From Roseinatronobacter bogoriensis DSM 18756 (GTDB lineage Bacteria; Pseudomonadota; Alphaproteobacteria; Rhodobacterales; Rhodobacteraceae), in NCBI RefSeq assembly GCF_004366635.1, contig NZ_SORN01000006.1, forward strand, positions 1 to 64,000: DNA of 64,000 nt. Reading direction: 5' to 3'. Every line of letters starts with the position of its first letter. Within the stretch, counting starts at the first letter, position 1. The notes beneath the pieces were generated by a model. The model ran no database searches, was not told the DNA's origin, and worked only from the letters and a program-made list of their open reading frames with translations. The position numbers were made by a program, and so were the translations under genes. Below are positions 52,489 through 60,630 of the stretch, one piece after another.

Positions 52489-53538
52489 ATGACTGCGACT
52501 GCCCCCACCAAGACTATTTTGCGCGCCCTTGCAGGCGAAACGCTGCCCACACCGCCGATCTGGATGATGCGTCAGGCCGGGCGATACCTGCCCGAATACA
52601 AGGCCACGCGCGCGCAGGCAGGCGATTTCCTGTCGCTATGCTATAATCCCGAACTGGCCGCCGAAGTGACCTTGCAGCCGATCCGGCGCTACGGGTTTGA
52701 TGCCGCGATTCTGTTTGCCGATATCCTGCTTGTGCCACAGGCACTGGGGGCGGATCTGTGGTTTGTGACCGGCGAAGGGCCGCGCCTGTCTACATTGAAT
52801 GACATGGTCGGGGTTGAGGCGCTGAAACCTGTAGACGCGATTCACGACACCCTGTCGCCGGTTTATGAAACGGTCAAGATTCTGTCGCGCGAATTGCCCG
52901 CCGAGACGACATTGATCGGCTTTGCCGGCGCGCCCTGGACAGTGGCCACCTATATGATCGCCGGGCGCGGCACACCGGATCAGGCCCCCGCCCATGCCAT
53001 GCGCGAAGGCGCGCCAGAGGCTTTTGATGCGCTGATTGACCGGATCACGGCGGCCACCATCGAATATCTGTCCATGCAGATTGACGCCGGGGCCGAAGTG
53101 GTCAAGATTTTTGACAGCTGGGCCGGGTCACTGAAGGGCGACGCGTTCCTGCGCTATTCGCTGGAACCCGCGCGCAAGATCACCGCCGCGTTGAAAGCCC
53201 GCCACCCCGGCATTCCCGTCATCGCCTTCCCACGCGAGGCGGGTGATGGCTATATCGGGTTCGCCCGCGCCACCCGGGCCGATTGCGTGGCCATCGACAA
53301 TTCGGTTTCCCCCGAATGGGCGGCCGAGCATGTGCAGGTTGATGGCTGCGTGCAGGGCAATCTTGCTTCCAGCCATATGGTGACAGGCGGGCAGGCGCTG
53401 GTAGACGCGACCGAACGTGTTGTCCGCGCCTTCCGCAACGGGCCGCATATCTTCAATCTGGGCCACGGGATTACACCTGACGCTGACCCTGAGAATGTGG
53501 CGCTGATGATCGAGACTGTGCGCAATTGTCGCGACTGA
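52489..53538 (+). CDS. hemE: Uroporphyrinogen decarboxylase
   Basis: A 349-residue enzyme converting uroporphyrinogen III to coproporphyrinogen III. PPIWMMRQAGRYLPEYKATRA (start of the barrel) and GFAGAPWTVATYMI are the family signatures; NLGHGITPDADPENVALM closes it. ATG 52489 has AAGGAG upstream. It is divergent from hemC and followed 10 nt later by a 12-bp hairpin. Supplies heme and bacteriochlorophyll precursors. Confidence 0.97.
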   Translation: MTATAPTKTILRALAGETLPTPPIWMMRQAGRYLPEYKATRAQAGDFLSLCYNPELAAEVTLQPIRRYGFDAAILFADILLVPQALGADLWFVTGEGPRLSTLNDMVGVEALKPVDAIHDTLSPVYETVKILSRELPAETTLIGFAGAPWTVATYMIAGRGTPDQAPAHAMREGAPEAFDALIDRITAATIEYLSMQIDAGAEVVKIFDSWAGSLKGDAFLRYSLEPARKITAALKARHPGIPVIAFPREAGDGYIGFARATRADCVAIDNSVSPEWAAEHVQVDGCVQGNLASSHMVTGGQALVDATERVVRAFRNGPHIFNLGHGITPDADPENVALMIETVRNCRD

Positions 53539-53548
53539 AGACACCAAC

Positions 53549-53583
53549 CTCATGCGGCCCAAAGCATTTCCGGGCCGCGTGAG
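53549..53583 (+). terminator. Stem-loop downstream of hemE
   Basis: CTCATGCGGCCC (53549-53560) and GGGCCGCGTGAG (53572-53583) pair over 12 bp with one G-U, leaving an 11-nt loop, beginning 10 nt after the hemE stop. No T-run follows, so termination may need Rho or the hairpin may protect the mRNA end. Confidence 0.6.
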
Positions 53584-54207
53584 GAACACCCCGTCCCTAC
53601 CAGTGATGCACAAACACGCCGCGCGGGGCAGGTGCTGGTTCCAAGATCACGAAAAATCGGGTTTGTGCATGTCATTGCACAGAATACGCCTTAGTCACTT
53701 GGTTTATTTGGGCTAGTTTTTGACACCTGACACAAGATACCCGATGACTGCTTGGAGAGGGCGTTGCAGTCTTTGAGCAGCGCGGAATCAAGGCCGAAGG
53801 CCGCTGCGACTCAATGGGCCGCCCCCACGGCACGGCGATTTGGCTGCCACCAGCGCAAAGATTTAATTTTTCAGGGGCTTGGCCAGCATATAGCGCTACA
53901 GAGTAAACCTTGGATCGCCGCACCGCGGCCCGACGCTACGCGGCTTTGCACCCGGCTTTGCGATGACGACAAAGTCCCGCATAGCCACCTCTCACAAAAG
54001 CATCGCACGTGGCGCTGGAAACTTTCGTCAGGTGGCGAACACTAAATATTGAAAATCTGACAGCTTCTCGTATGCGCATGGGCAAGCCCGCGCCGGGCGG
54101 CAGCGCTTGGGGCGCGCAAAGGCCGCTTGCGACACGAAGCGTGCATGTGCAAGATTGCTTTGGCTTTTCCGCCTGTTGCCAAGGCTTTGCCCTGAAAGGA
54201 AACCAGC
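53584..54207. other. Non-coding gap between hemE and nikR
   Basis: This stretch holds an inverted repeat TGTGCA-n6-TGCACA (53664-53681), copy 3 of the dispersed repeat on the minus strand (53715-53985), and about 220 bp upstream of nikR with small dyads such as ATGCGCAT near 54071 and CACGAAGCGTG near 54140. No GTATGA-n16-TCATAC type NikR operator is evident. No gene is supported. Confidence 0.6.
53715..53985 (-). repeat. Dispersed intergenic repeat, copy 3 (about 270 bp)
   Basis: Read on the minus strand it matches copy 1 through the GGGACTTTG start, the GGGTGCAAAGCCGCG block, GGCCGCGGTGCGGCGATC, ATATGCTGGCCAA, the identical 33-nt core (53848-53816), the GGCCTTCGGCC dyad and the GGGTATCTT tail. 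Copies 1 and 3 are the fullest. It is inverted relative to the other two copies and lies between hemE and nikR. Confidence 0.82.
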
Positions 54208-54678
54208 GTGCAACGTGTCACTGTCACTCTGCCCGGCCCCCTATGCGAAGAACTGGACCGCTATGTTACGGATCGTCGCTATGACAACCGCTCTGAAGCT
54301 GTGCGCGACCTATTGCGCACGGCCCTGCGCCAACCGGGCAGCACCGCCGAGGACGGCGAGGCAATGGGTGTTCTGTCCTATGTCTTTGACCACCACACCC
54401 GCGAATTGGCCAGCCGCCTGATGCACCATCACCACGACAACCACGCGCTGAGCGTCAGTACAAGCCATGTTCATCTGGACCATGACACTTGTTTGGAAAC
54501 AGCAATCCTGCGCGGACCCATCGCCGCCTTGCAAGCCTATGCCGACGGTGTTCTGGGCCAGCGCGGGGTGAAACACGGCAATCTGTTCCTGATCCCGATA
54601 GAAACGAAAGCGCACGCGCATGACCACGGACATGGGCATACCAGCCATGAGCATGTGCATGTCAAAGACAGCTTCTGA
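54208..54678 (+). CDS. nikR: Nickel-responsive transcriptional regulator NikR with His-rich tail
   Basis: A 156-residue ribbon-helix-helix repressor. MQRVTVTLPGPLCEELDRYVTDRRYDNRSEAVRDLLRTAL is the DNA-binding domain; the C-terminal ACT-like nickel domain has HHHHDNHALSVSTSHVHLDHDTCLE with the ligands His, His, His and Cys of NikR. A tail after residue 133 has eight His in 23 residues (HAHDHGHGH), unlike E. coli NikR. The start is a GTG with AAAGGA upstream. No nickel transporter, urease or hydrogenase gene is within the window. Confidence 0.93.
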   Translation: MQRVTVTLPGPLCEELDRYVTDRRYDNRSEAVRDLLRTALRQPGSTAEDGEAMGVLSYVFDHHTRELASRLMHHHHDNHALSVSTSHVHLDHDTCLETAILRGPIAALQAYADGVLGQRGVKHGNLFLIPIETKAHAHDHGHGHTSHEHVHVKDSF

Positions 54679-54710
54679 CACCAGAGTATGACAAAGTGGC
54701 GCGAGGAGTG

Positions 54711-55196
54711 TCAGGCCAGCCAATCGCGGAATTCGTCAATCACCTGCTGGTAGATCTGGCGTTTGAAAGGGACAATCGCGTGCAGCATCGCATCTGCCGC
54801 AATCCAGCGCCATTCCGAGAATTCAGGATGCGCCGTCTGGATATTGATCTGATCATCACGCCCCAGATAGCGCATCAGGAACCAGCGCTGTTGCTGGCCC
54901 TTGTAGCAACCGTTCCAGATATTCGGCACAATCTCGTGCGGCAGGTCATAGGCCAGCCAGTCGCGCGTCTCGGACAAGGGGGCGACCAGATCCGGCGTGA
55001 CGCTGATTTCTTCCTGCAACTCTCGCAAGGCCGCCACGCCCGGATTTTCGCCTGCGTCAATCCCGCCCTGAGGCATCTGCCAGGCCGGGGTGGGGCTGTC
55101 TATGCGTTGTGCCGCAAAGATCAGCCCCTGCGCATTGATCAGAACAATCCCGACACAGGGGCGATAGGGCAGCTTCTCGATTTGCGCAGGCGTCAT
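54711..55196 (-). CDS. rppH: RNA pyrophosphohydrolase
   Basis: A 161-residue Nudix hydrolase removing pyrophosphate from mRNA 5' ends and so triggering decay. LPYRPCVGIVLINAQGLIFAAQRID is the N-terminus and the Nudix box GGIDAGENPGVAALRELQEEIS is intact, with WLAYDLP and QRWFLMRYLG as RppH landmarks. It ends the gpmI-envC-ctpA-rppH operon and overlaps ctpA by 4 nt. Confidence 0.95.
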   Translation of the reverse strand: MTPAQIEKLPYRPCVGIVLINAQGLIFAAQRIDSPTPAWQMPQGGIDAGENPGVAALRELQEEISVTPDLVAPLSETRDWLAYDLPHEIVPNIWNGCYKGQQQRWFLMRYLGRDDQINIQTAHPEFSEWRWIAADAMLHAIVPFKRQIYQQVIDEFRDWLA

Positions 55197-56527
55197 CGCT
55201 GACCGTTCAGGGCGGTCAGACCGCGCAGGATATCCAGCGCATAGGCAAGCTGATAATCTTCCTGACGCAACCGCGCCACATCTTCTGCTTTCTGACGCTC
55301 TTCTTCCATCTGGCGGCGCTCATCCTCGGACATGTCGTTATTCTCCAGACGGCCACGAAGGTCGTTTTCAGAACGGGTCCGGGGCGCTTCCTCTGCCTCG
55401 CCATCCTCGATAGGCTGGCGGCGCGGTTGTTCCACCACAATGTCAGGCGACACGCCCAGCGCCTGAATAGACCGGCCCGAGGGTGTGTAATACAAAGACG
55501 TGGTCAGACGGATCGCGCCATCCCCGCGCAATGGCATGACTGTCTGAACCGAGCCTTTGCCAAAGCTGCGCGTGCCCACGACAATCGCGCGGCGGTGGTC
55601 CTGCAAGGCACCGGCCACAATCTCGGATGCCGAGGCAGAGCCCGCATTGATCAGCACAACCAGCGGCTTGCCATCTATCAGATCGCCCGCCTGTGCGTTG
55701 AACCGTTCCCCCGCATCATCTTCGCGACCACGGGTCGAGACGATTTCACCCTGTTCAAGAAACGCATCCGACACCCGGATTGCCTGCGTCAGCAGGCCGC
55801 CGGGATTGTTGCGCATATCCAGCACAACGCCGCCGAGTTGATCCATTCCGCCCAGTTCCTCGATCGCCTCATTCAGGCCATCGCGCAGGTTTGGAAAGGT
55901 CTGTTCGTTAAACGTGGTAACGCGCAGCACGACAATATCACCTTCTGTGCGCACGCGGACCGCTTGCAGGCGGATGGTGTCACGGATGATCGACAGGTCG
56001 AACGGTTCGGACACCCCTTCACGCAGAATGGTCACGATAATCTCAGACCCGACCGGCCCGCGCATCAGGTCCACCGCCTGCGCCAAAGTCAGGCCCATCA
56101 ACGACTCGCCATCGACATGGGTGATCAGGTCGCCCGGTTCCACACCCGCCACATCGGCCGGGGTGCCATCCATCGGGGTGACGACCTTGATGAACCCTTC
56201 TTCCTGCGTCACCTCAATACCCAAGCCCCCGAAAGAGCCACGGGTCTGGGTGCGCATATCGTCGAAATCATCGGGCGGCATGTAGCCGGAATGTGGGTCA
56301 AGCGACATGAGCATGCCGTTGATCGCCGCTTCGATCAGTTTGGCGGTATCAGGTTCTTCGACATATTGGTTGCGAATGCGCTCGAAGACATCGCCAAACA
56401 GGTCAAGCTGTTCGTAAACATTCGTTGTGCGCACCCGTTCCTGAGCCAGAAGCGGCCCGGCCACCTGTGTCGCAAGAAGAGCACCGCCAACAATGCCCCC
56501 GATACCTGCCATGACAAATCTTTTCAT
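55193..56527 (-). CDS. ctpA: S41 family C-terminal processing peptidase
   Basis: A 444-residue periplasmic protease. Residues 1-30 (MKRFVMAGIGGIVGGALLA) are a signal or anchor; the PDZ domain is at about 95-175 (GGLGIEVTQEEGFIKVVTPMDGTPA); the catalytic Ser is in NAGSASASEIVAGAL and the Lys in RSFGKGSVQTVMPL. The C-terminal 70 residues are charged and coiled-coil like (DEDERRQMEEERQKAEDVA). It is between envC and rppH, 57 nt after envC. Confidence 0.95.
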   Translation of the reverse strand: MKRFVMAGIGGIVGGALLATQVAGPLLAQERVRTTNVYEQLDLFGDVFERIRNQYVEEPDTAKLIEAAINGMLMSLDPHSGYMPPDDFDDMRTQTRGSFGGLGIEVTQEEGFIKVVTPMDGTPADVAGVEPGDLITHVDGESLMGLTLAQAVDLMRGPVGSEIIVTILREGVSEPFDLSIIRDTIRLQAVRVRTEGDIVVLRVTTFNEQTFPNLRDGLNEAIEELGGMDQLGGVVLDMRNNPGGLLTQAIRVSDAFLEQGEIVSTRGREDDAGERFNAQAGDLIDGKPLVVLINAGSASASEIVAGALQDHRRAIVVGTRSFGKGSVQTVMPLRGDGAIRLTTSLYYTPSGRSIQALGVSPDIVVEQPRRQPIEDGEAEEAPRTRSENDLRGRLENNDMSEDERRQMEEERQKAEDVARLRQEDYQLAYALDILRGLTALNGQR

Positions 56528-56584
56528 CCCGCTATCCTATCCTGCGCCGGCCCGCTTTGGCAGCGCGCGCTTTCCTCGTCCTGT

Positions 56585-57691
56585 TCAGCCCCCACTGAAT
56601 GCGAACCAAGGCTCTGGGTCAATGGGGTTGCTACCTTCTCGTAGCTCAAAATAGAGTGTTTGACTGCGACTGCCAGATGTTATCTCGGGACTGTGTCCGC
56701 CCGGCATATTGCCAAGCGGTGCGCCAAGCGGCAGGATTTCCCCCGTAGAGACCAGCAATTCCCCAAGCCCGGCCAGGACCAGAAGAACAGCTTCTGCCGG
56801 TTCCAGAATCACCACCTCGCCCTGCCCGGCCAGCGGCCCCGCATAGCGCACGGTTGCCGACCAGGGGGCTGTGACAAGCGCATCAGCGGCGGTCGCCAGA
56901 ACCAGCCCCTGGCGCGTAATCCCGGCGGCATCGGGCTGGTTGAAGCGGTGCAGGATCGTGGCGCGTACGGGCGGTGCAAGCGTCCCTCTGGCGGCCTGAA
57001 ATGTGACCGCAGGCCGGTTATCGCTGGCCGCCGATGTTTGCGCCAGTTCCTGTGCGAAGTCTTCCAATGTCCGGGCATTGCGGGCCAGAACCTCCAGCTG
57101 CTCAGGCTCATCAACCAGCCGTTTGGGCAACGGTCCGCGATCTGACACAGCTTGCGCAAGGGCAACGCGGGCCTCCTGCGCGACACTCAACCCTTGTTCG
57201 AGCGCCAGAAACCCGTATTGCCGCGCGCGACGCAGGGCGCGCAAATCCTCCAGCGAATCGCGCAGGTCTGTAACGGCGCGGGCCAGCGGCGGGGTCACCT
57301 CTCCCAGCAGCATGGCGGCGCGCGCGGTTTCCAGCCCGCCTTGTGGGTGCAAAAGGGCAACGCTTTCATCCACACGGCCCGTCGCCATAAGCACGGCAAG
57401 CAGGCGCGACATCTCCTCGCTGCGCGCGGCGAATTCACGCTCAAGCGCGGCCTCGCGCAACTGGGCATCGCGCAACCCGTCACGCAGCGCAACCAGCCCG
57501 TCCTCATAGGCCTGTATGGTCTGGCTGAGCGCGCTGATCTGGTTGCGCCCGCTGCTGGCGGCCTGCATCGCGGCACTGGCCGCTTCCAAGGCGCGCGCCG
57601 CGTCCATCGCACGTTCGGCAGGATCAGCAAGCGCAGAAACGCCGGACCAGAACAGGCATAATGCCCCTGTCAGCAGCGCCTGCCGGATCAT
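56585..57691 (-). CDS. envC: EnvC-like murein hydrolase activator with a degenerate LytM domain
   Basis: A 368-residue periplasmic protein: signal peptide (MIRQALLTGALCLFWSGVSALA), long coiled coil (about 30-240; LRDAQLREAALEREFAARSEEMSRLL), and a C-terminal M23-fold domain (265-365). The usual zinc ligands (HxxxD and HxH) are absent: GLVLATAADALVTAP and LYFELREGSNPIDPEPW stand in their places. EnvC family members use such inactive LytM domains to switch on amidases at the septum. The ATG overlaps the gpmI stop (ATGA). It sits between gpmI and ctpA, the same synteny as gpmI-envC in E. coli. Confidence 0.9.
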   Translation of the reverse strand: MIRQALLTGALCLFWSGVSALADPAERAMDAARALEAASAAMQAASSGRNQISALSQTIQAYEDGLVALRDGLRDAQLREAALEREFAARSEEMSRLLAVLMATGRVDESVALLHPQGGLETARAAMLLGEVTPPLARAVTDLRDSLEDLRALRRARQYGFLALEQGLSVAQEARVALAQAVSDRGPLPKRLVDEPEQLEVLARNARTLEDFAQELAQTSAASDNRPAVTFQAARGTLAPPVRATILHRFNQPDAAGITRQGLVLATAADALVTAPWSATVRYAGPLAGQGEVVILEPAEAVLLVLAGLGELLVSTGEILPLGAPLGNMPGGHSPEITSGSRSQTLYFELREGSNPIDPEPWFAFSGG

Positions 57692-59202
57692 CGCATGATC
57701 AGGCTTTCGCCTGTCATCTCGGGCGGTTGCTCCAGCCCCATCAGGTCCAGAATGGTGGGGGCAACATCTGCCAGACGCCCCTTGCGCAGCCCTGCCCCGG
57801 CTGGCCCACCGATCAACGCGACAGGCACAGGGTTGAGCGTATGCGCTGTATGCGCGCCGCCGGTTTGCGGGTCGATCATCTGTTCGCAATTGCCATGATC
57901 GGCAGTCAGCAGCATTGCCCCACCGCGCTTGCCAAGCGCCTCCAGTGCAGCGCCAAGCCCGGCATCCACCGCCTCGCAAGCGCGGATGGCGGCGTGCAGG
58001 TCGCCAGTATGGCCGACCATATCAGGATTGGCGAAATTGACCACGATCAGGTCATAGCCTTCGCCAATCACCTCGACCAGCTTTGCGGTGACTTCGGGCG
58101 CGGCCATTTCGGGTTGCAGGTCATAAGTGGCAACCTTGGGGCTGGAGGGCATGTGCCGCGCCTCGCCCTGCTCGGCGTTTTCCTTGCCACCATTAAGGAA
58201 AAAGGTCACATGCGGGTATTTCTCTGTCTCGGCCAGACGGAACTGGCGCAGACCATGCGCCGCGACCCATGCACCCAGCGTATTCACGATCTCGCGTTTG
58301 GGAAAGGCGGTGCGCATGAAGGCGTTATGGGCGTCAGAATATTCGACCATTCCCAGCATGGCTGACCAGTTGGGCGGCGCGCCACGGTCAAACCCGTTGA
58401 AGCTGGGCGCGCCAAGCGCGGCCAGAATTTCACGCGCGCGGTCGGCGCGGAAATTCAGGCAAAACAGCCCGTCGCCGGGTTTGGCCCCGCCATAGCCAGC
58501 CACGATTGTCGGCGCGATGAATTCATCCGTCTCGTCGCGGGCATAGGCTGCCGCGACCGCATCAGATGCACTGGGCGCTGCCTCGCCCTCTGCGCGGATG
58601 ATGGCACGCCAGGCGCGTTCAACCCGGTCCCAGCGGTTGTCACGGTCCATCGCCCAGTAGCGCCCGATCACAGTGCCAATCTGCGCCGTCGGGGGCAAAG
58701 CGGATTGCAGATTGGCAATGAATGTATCGGCACTTTTGGGCGCGACGTCGCGCCCATCCGTGATGGCGTGGATCACCACAGGAACATCTGCCTGCGTCAA
58801 AGCCTTGATCGCCGCTTTCAAATGTTCAACATGGCCATGCACGCCGCCGTCGGAAACAACCGAAAAAAGATGCGCTGTGCCGCCGGTTTCTTGCATTTTC
58901 TCGATAAAACCGGAAAGCGCCGGGTTTTCGGCGAAGCTGCCATCCTCGATGGCCAGATCTATCTGGCCAAGGTCCATCGCAACAACACGCCCCGCGCCGA
59001 TATTGGTATGCCCCACTTCGGAATTGCCCATCTGCCCTGTGGGCAGCCCTGCATCGGGGCCATGTGTGATCAGGCTGGCATTGGGGCAGTCGCGCATCAC
59101 GCGGTCAAAATTCGGGGTATCTGCCTGAGCAACCGCATTGCCTTCGCGTGCGGCACTCAGACCCCAGCCATCAAGGATGCACAAAACAACGGGTTTGGTC
59201 AT
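57688..59202 (-). CDS. gpmI: 2,3-bisphosphoglycerate-independent phosphoglycerate mutase
   Basis: A 504-residue glycolytic enzyme interconverting 2- and 3-phosphoglycerate. The catalytic Ser is in GQMGNSEVGHTNIGAGRVV, and metal ligands are in LCILDGWG and AMLLTADHGNCEQM; the phosphotransferase insert is at about 75-310. Alkaline phosphatase fold, cytosolic, Mn-dependent in most homologues. It leads the operon with envC, ctpA and rppH. A REP-like element separates it from argG. Confidence 0.97.
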   Translation of the reverse strand: MTKPVVLCILDGWGLSAAREGNAVAQADTPNFDRVMRDCPNASLITHGPDAGLPTGQMGNSEVGHTNIGAGRVVAMDLGQIDLAIEDGSFAENPALSGFIEKMQETGGTAHLFSVVSDGGVHGHVEHLKAAIKALTQADVPVVIHAITDGRDVAPKSADTFIANLQSALPPTAQIGTVIGRYWAMDRDNRWDRVERAWRAIIRAEGEAAPSASDAVAAAYARDETDEFIAPTIVAGYGGAKPGDGLFCLNFRADRAREILAALGAPSFNGFDRGAPPNWSAMLGMVEYSDAHNAFMRTAFPKREIVNTLGAWVAAHGLRQFRLAETEKYPHVTFFLNGGKENAEQGEARHMPSSPKVATYDLQPEMAAPEVTAKLVEVIGEGYDLIVVNFANPDMVGHTGDLHAAIRACEAVDAGLGAALEALGKRGGAMLLTADHGNCEQMIDPQTGGAHTAHTLNPVPVALIGGPAGAGLRKGRLADVAPTILDLMGLEQPPEMTGESLIMR

Positions 59203-59226
59203 GTCGGTCCCCCGGTCTGGCGTGGC

Positions 59227-59274
59227 GCCGGGGGCAAGCCTGCCTCCGGCGGGAGTATTTGGGGCAAGAAAATG
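59227..59274 (+). repeat. REP-like hairpin element, copy D
   Basis: GCCGGGGGCA / TGCCTCCGGC (59227-59250, 10-bp stem with one G-U, loop AGCC) is followed by GAGTATTTGGGGCAAGAAAA (tail 59253-59274). It is on the plus strand between argG and gpmI, both minus, so its orientation is opposite to transcription. For argG it would form a hairpin 30-55 nt after the stop. Confidence 0.68.
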
Positions 59275-59281
59275 TGCCCGC

Positions 59282-60511
59282 TCAGCCCTTCAGGCGACGG
59301 TTGCGCGCCGCAATCAGCTTGAGGCGCAACGCGTTAAGCTGGATGAAGCCTGCCGCGTCTTTCTGGTCGTAAGCACCAGCATCTTCCTCGAATGTCACAT
59401 GCGCCTCGGAATACAGGCTGTGATCAGACCAGCGCCCGATGGTGCGCACATGCCCCTTGTACAGTTTCAAACGCACAGTCCCGCTGACATGTTCCTGAGA
59501 TTTGTCGATCAGCGCCTGCAACATCTCGCGCTCGGGCGAGAACCAGAAACCGTTATAGATCAGTTCCGCATAGCGCGGCATGATCGAATCTTTCAAATGG
59601 CCCGCACCACTGTCGAGGGTGATCTGTTCAATCCCGCGATGCGCCTCTAGCAGCAGGGTGCCGCCGGGGGTTTCGTAGATTCCGCGCGACTTCATGCCGA
59701 CAAAGCGGTTTTCCACGAAATCGAGCCGCCCGATACCGTGCTTGCCGCCCAAGGCGTTGAGTTCGGTCAGGATGGTGGCGGGCGACATCGCCTGCCCGTT
59801 GATCGCGGTCGCATCACCCTTCTCAAAGGTGATTTCGACAATTTCGGGCTGGTCGGGCGCGTCTTCGGGGTTCACGGTGCGCTGATAGACATAATCGGGC
59901 GCATCCACCGCAGGATCTTCGAGCACCTTGCCTTCGGACGAAGTGTGCAGCAGGTTCGCATCGACCGAGAAGGGCGCTTCGCCGCGCTTGTCCTTGGCGA
60001 TAGGGATCTGGTTGGCCTCTGCGAATTCCAGCAAGCGCGTGCGCGAGGTCAGGTCCCATTCGCGCCAAGGCGCGATGACCTTGATTTCAGGGTTGAGCGC
60101 ATAGGCGGACAGTTCGAACCGCACCTGATCATTGCCCTTGCCAGTTGCGCCATGCGCAACGGCATCGGCCCCGGTCTGGGCCGCAATCTCGACCAGACGC
60201 TTGGAGATAAGCGGGCGCGCGATCGAGGTGCCCAGCAGATAGAGCCCCTCATAAAGTGCATTGGCACGGAACATGGGGAAGACGAAATCGCGCACGAATT
60301 CTTCGCGCAGGTCTTCGATGAAGATGTTTTCCGAGGCGATACCCAGCATCTCAGCCTTGGCGCGCGCGGGTTCCAGTTCCTCACCCTGCCCCAGATCGGC
60401 GGTGAATGTGACCACTTCGCAGTCATATTCAGTCTTGAGCCATTTGAGGATGATCGAGGTATCCAGCCCGCCCGAATAGGCAAGCACGACTTTCTTGGGG
60501 GCTTTGGTCAT
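59282..60511 (-). CDS. argG: Argininosuccinate synthase
   Basis: A 409-residue enzyme joining citrulline and aspartate in arginine synthesis. KVVLAYSGGLDTSIILKWL is the ATP PP-motif, FTADLGQGEE and GATGKGNDQVRFE are signatures, and MKSRGIYETPGGTLL the C-terminal helix region. ATG 60511 is taken (GGAG 5 nt upstream) instead of the GTG at 60526. It is divergent from the NSS transporter and separated from gpmI by 79 bp. Confidence 0.97.
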   Translation of the reverse strand: MTKAPKKVVLAYSGGLDTSIILKWLKTEYDCEVVTFTADLGQGEELEPARAKAEMLGIASENIFIEDLREEFVRDFVFPMFRANALYEGLYLLGTSIARPLISKRLVEIAAQTGADAVAHGATGKGNDQVRFELSAYALNPEIKVIAPWREWDLTSRTRLLEFAEANQIPIAKDKRGEAPFSVDANLLHTSSEGKVLEDPAVDAPDYVYQRTVNPEDAPDQPEIVEITFEKGDATAINGQAMSPATILTELNALGGKHGIGRLDFVENRFVGMKSRGIYETPGGTLLLEAHRGIEQITLDSGAGHLKDSIMPRYAELIYNGFWFSPEREMLQALIDKSQEHVSGTVRLKLYKGHVRTIGRWSDHSLYSEAHVTFEEDAGAYDQKDAAGFIQLNALRLKLIAARNRRLKG

Positions 60512-60630
60512 GGTGGCTCCGGTCACACTTTGCGGTTTGGCAACCGTCTATTGGCTTTGCTGCCTATGGGCAAGGGGGCGCGATTGAAACCCGTGGCGGC
60601 GCTCATAGGTATGTGCAAGCAGGAGGGGAC

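Noticed and set aside
54050..54207. NikR autoregulatory operator (GTATGA-n16-TCATAC)
   Set aside because: Only partial half-site resemblance (GTATGC near 54068) without a partner at the right spacing.
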